Part shown: piece by piece, positions 62,518 to 64,000 of the stretch | How positions within the stretch are numbered: position 1 is the stretch's first letter | Layout: every line of letters begins with the position of its first letter | Assembly: GCA_963781285.1 (NCBI GenBank) | Contig: CAWAFI010000016.1 | Coordinates: forward strand, 1 to 64,000 | Length of the DNA: 64,000 nucleotides | Source of the DNA: CAIWHR01 sp963781285 | GTDB taxonomy: Bacteria > Pseudomonadota > Gammaproteobacteria > Burkholderiales > Casimicrobiaceae | Direction: 5' to 3' | Position numbers and translations under genes: made by a program | Notes under the pieces: model-generated | What the model was told of the DNA's origin: nothing | What the model saw: the letters and a program-made list of their open reading frames with translations, nothing else | Database searches by the model: none

Positions 62518-63318
62518 ATGGCTGCCCCCCTCCCGTTGCGTTCATCGTTGCTCGCGCTCACGGCCGCTTCGATCGTTTCCGGCACGGCGCTCGCCCAGAC
62601 CCCAGCGGCTGCGCCCGCGAAAGAGGAGCCCGAGTACACGCTCACCGGCAACGTCGGTCTCTACAGCCAATACATATTCCGCGGCGTCTCGCAGACGAAC
62701 GAGGAGCCAGCAGTGCAGGGCGGGATCGACTGGACCCACAAGAGCGGCCTCTACCTCGGCACCTGGGCATCGAACGTGAGCTGGCTGTCGGACGGTAACT
62801 CTGACGTCTCGTCAAGCCTCGAGTGGGATTTCTACGGCGGCTACAAGCTCGCGCTCCCCGCCGACTTCACCGCCGACTTCGGCGTCATCTATTACTGGTA
62901 CCCCGGCTCGTTTCCGAGCGGTTACGTGAAGGCCAACACCACCGAGGTCTACGTGGGCCTGGCTTGGAAGTGGCTTTCCGCGAAATACAGCTATAGCGTC
63001 AATAGCAAGACCTTCGGGTTCCCGGATTCGCGCGGCTCCGATTACTGGGAGCTCAACGCCTCCTACGACCTTGTCGACAAGGTCAGCGACGCCATCGGCA
63101 AGGTCACCGTGTTCGGGCACCTCGGCAAGCAGAAGTTCAAGAACAACGGCTTCTATGACTACGGCGACTGGAAGGTCGGCATCTCGACGGAGATCTTTGG
63201 CGTGACGGTCGGCATCTTCGGTACGGACACCGATGCCGAGTCCGCCGCCTATACGAATCGGTTCGGCAACAACGTTGCCGCTGGCCAGTTCGTGGGCTAC
63301 ATCCAGAAGACGTTCTGA
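62518..63318 (+). CDS. TorF-family putative outer-membrane porin
   Basis: 266 residues. Signal peptide (residues 1-27, ending ALAQT), then beta-strand-rich sequence with the family start YTLTGNVGLYSQYIFRGVSQ and many aromatic strand ends, finishing in Phe (IQKTF) as outer-membrane barrels do. The start at 62518 follows AAGAGGA. The position before glnK-amtB under a sigma54/NtrC control region suggests a role in nitrogen-limited uptake. Confidence 0.87.
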   Translation: MAAPLPLRSSLLALTAASIVSGTALAQTPAAAPAKEEPEYTLTGNVGLYSQYIFRGVSQTNEEPAVQGGIDWTHKSGLYLGTWASNVSWLSDGNSDVSSSLEWDFYGGYKLALPADFTADFGVIYYWYPGSFPSGYVKANTTEVYVGLAWKWLSAKYSYSVNSKTFGFPDSRGSDYWELNASYDLVDKVSDAIGKVTVFGHLGKQKFKNNGFYDYGDWKVGISTEIFGVTVGIFGTDTDAESAAYTNRFGNNVAAGQFVGYIQKTF

Positions 63319-63346
63319 TCCGTCGCACGCGCACGAGGAAAAAGTC

Positions 63347-63685
63347 ATGAAACTCGTTACCGCCATCATCAAGCCGTTCAAGCTCGACGAGGTCCGGGAG
63401 GCCCTGTCGGCGATCGGCGTACAGGGAATCACCGTCACCGAGGTCAAGGGCTTCGGCCGGCAGAAGGGCCACACCGAGCTCTACCGGGGCGCCGAATATG
63501 TCGTCGACTTCCTGCCGAAGGTGAAGATCGAGGCCGCGATCTCCGACGACCTCGTCGAACGCGTGATCGAAGCGGTCGAGAAGGCCGCCAACACGGGCAA
63601 GATTGGCGACGGGAAGATCTTTGTCTTCGACCTGGAACAGGTCGTGCGCATCCGCACCGGCGAGACCGGCGCGCAGGCGCTGTAA
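63347..63685 (+). CDS. glnK: Nitrogen regulatory protein P-II (GlnK/GlnB)
   Basis: 112 residues. MKLVTAIIKPFKLDEVREAL, the T-loop with the uridylylation Tyr51 in LYRGAEYVVDF, and the ATP-binding TGKIGDGKIFV are diagnostic. The position directly before amtB indicates GlnK, which plugs the ammonium channel when nitrogen is sufficient. It lies 28 bases after the porin gene; a GAGGAAAAAG segment is a good ribosome binding site. Confidence 0.95.
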   Translation: MKLVTAIIKPFKLDEVREALSAIGVQGITVTEVKGFGRQKGHTELYRGAEYVVDFLPKVKIEAAISDDLVERVIEAVEKAANTGKIGDGKIFVFDLEQVVRIRTGETGAQAL

Positions 63686-63696
63686 GGGGAACCGAC

Positions 63697-64000
63697 ATGA
63701 AACGATTGCTCACACTCCTCGCGCTCGCCGGCGCGCTCGCGCAGGGCGCGATCACTCCGGCACTGGCGGACGGCGGCGTGCCGAATGCGGGCGCCAGCGC
63801 GCCGACAGTACTGGCGCAGGCCGACACGAAGGCGCCTCCCGCTGCGACACCGGCACCCGCAGCTCCCGCCGCTGCCGCCGCGCCGGCGGCCGACGCCGCC
63901 CCGGCTGCGACCGCGGCGCCCGCACCGACGCCGAACAAGGGCGACGTCGCATGGATGCTGGTTTCGACCGCGCTTGTGCTGATGATGAGCATTCCCGCGC
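63697..64000 (+). CDS. amtB: Ammonium transporter AmtB, N-terminal part (cut by window end)
   Basis: The ATG at 63697 lies 11 bases after the glnK stop. Signal sequence to about residue 27, then a roughly 50-residue Ala/Pro-rich stretch, then NKGDVAWMLVSTALVLMMSI, the start of the first channel helix of Amt proteins. The long Ala/Pro linker before the channel is common in betaproteobacterial AmtB. The rest is outside the window. Confidence 0.92.
   Translation, partial: MKRLLTLLALAGALAQGAITPALADGGVPNAGASAPTVLAQADTKAPPAATPAPAAPAAAAAPAADAAPAATAAPAPTPNKGDVAWMLVSTALVLMMSIPA

Noticed and set aside
1..64000. CRISPR array
   Set aside because: No regularly spaced short repeats with unique spacers and no cas gene were seen; the repeats present are tandem, palindromic or terminal.
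1..64000. Prophage or integrative element with integrase
   Set aside because: No integrase, capsid, portal or conjugation genes were found; mobile DNA is limited to IS remnants and a MITE.

Overview
The window looks like a chromosome segment of a high-GC (about two thirds G+C by eye) betaproteobacterium. The evidence is the gene set and its order: apaG-rpe-gph-trpE-trpG-trpD-trpC, dacA-dat-ybeD with lipB-lipA, gcvT-gcvH-gcvP behind a tandem glycine riboswitch, a TorF-type porin-glnK-amtB operon, UbiB with a small partner, and a DUF3683-type FAD/Fe-S oxidoreductase. Most of it is housekeeping chromosome. The accessory DNA sits in three places: the left edge, a surface-glycan cluster with its eroded right flank, and the stretch between lipB and ybeD.

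Layout. 0-1.4 kb: a truncated, frameshifted IS91-type transposase. 1.4-3.4 kb: a lipase and a MerR regulator that carries the residues of a CarH-type B12 photoreceptor. 3.6 kb: a tRNA with anticodon CAU and a clear promoter. 4-6.4 kb: UbiB-like kinase plus partner. 6.7-9.2 kb: thiS, thiG, an exported unknown and trmB. 9.2-17.2 kb: a surface polysaccharide cluster (WbsX-like protein, two SAM methyltransferases, an acyltransferase, two glycosyltransferases). 17.2-19.5 kb: an eroded zone with remnants of an IS91 transposase and a VOC protein, a 93-bp repeat, a nuclease-fold gene and a short transposase-like tail. 19.6-24.7 kb: the trp operon with two extra genes inside it, then gph, rpe, apaG and mltA.

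28.2-29.9 kb: lipA-lipB, followed by a RES/Xre toxin-antitoxin pair, a short-chain dehydrogenase, three unrelated methyltransferases (one with a signal peptide) and an amino-acid permease. Part of this stretch has visibly lower GC and it separates lipB from ybeD, its usual neighbour. 38-43.5 kb: cyclopropane synthase, flavin reductase, then dat, dacA and dadA (D-alanine metabolism). 43.5 kb: a 273-bp MITE-like element that abuts the gcvP stop codon. 43.8-48.6 kb: the glycine cleavage operon with promoter, tandem riboswitch and terminator. 48.7-53.3 kb: cytochrome c, a thioredoxin-fold protein, a large unknown and a HIT protein. 54-60.1 kb: the FAD/Fe-S oxidoreductase, tdh and kbl. 60.2-62.2 kb: comM and ubiK. 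62.3-64 kb: an NtrC site and a sigma54 promoter driving porin-glnK-amtB, the last cut by the window edge.

How it fits together: kbl/tdh turn threonine into glycine and the riboswitch-controlled gcv operon degrades glycine. lipB/lipA make the lipoyl group that GcvH carries. dacA, dat and dadA handle D-alanine released from or destined for peptidoglycan. trpC and lipA each carry one apparent extra base in a G/C run, and the IS91 gene lacks one. Sequencing or assembly error should be excluded before any of these is called a pseudogene.
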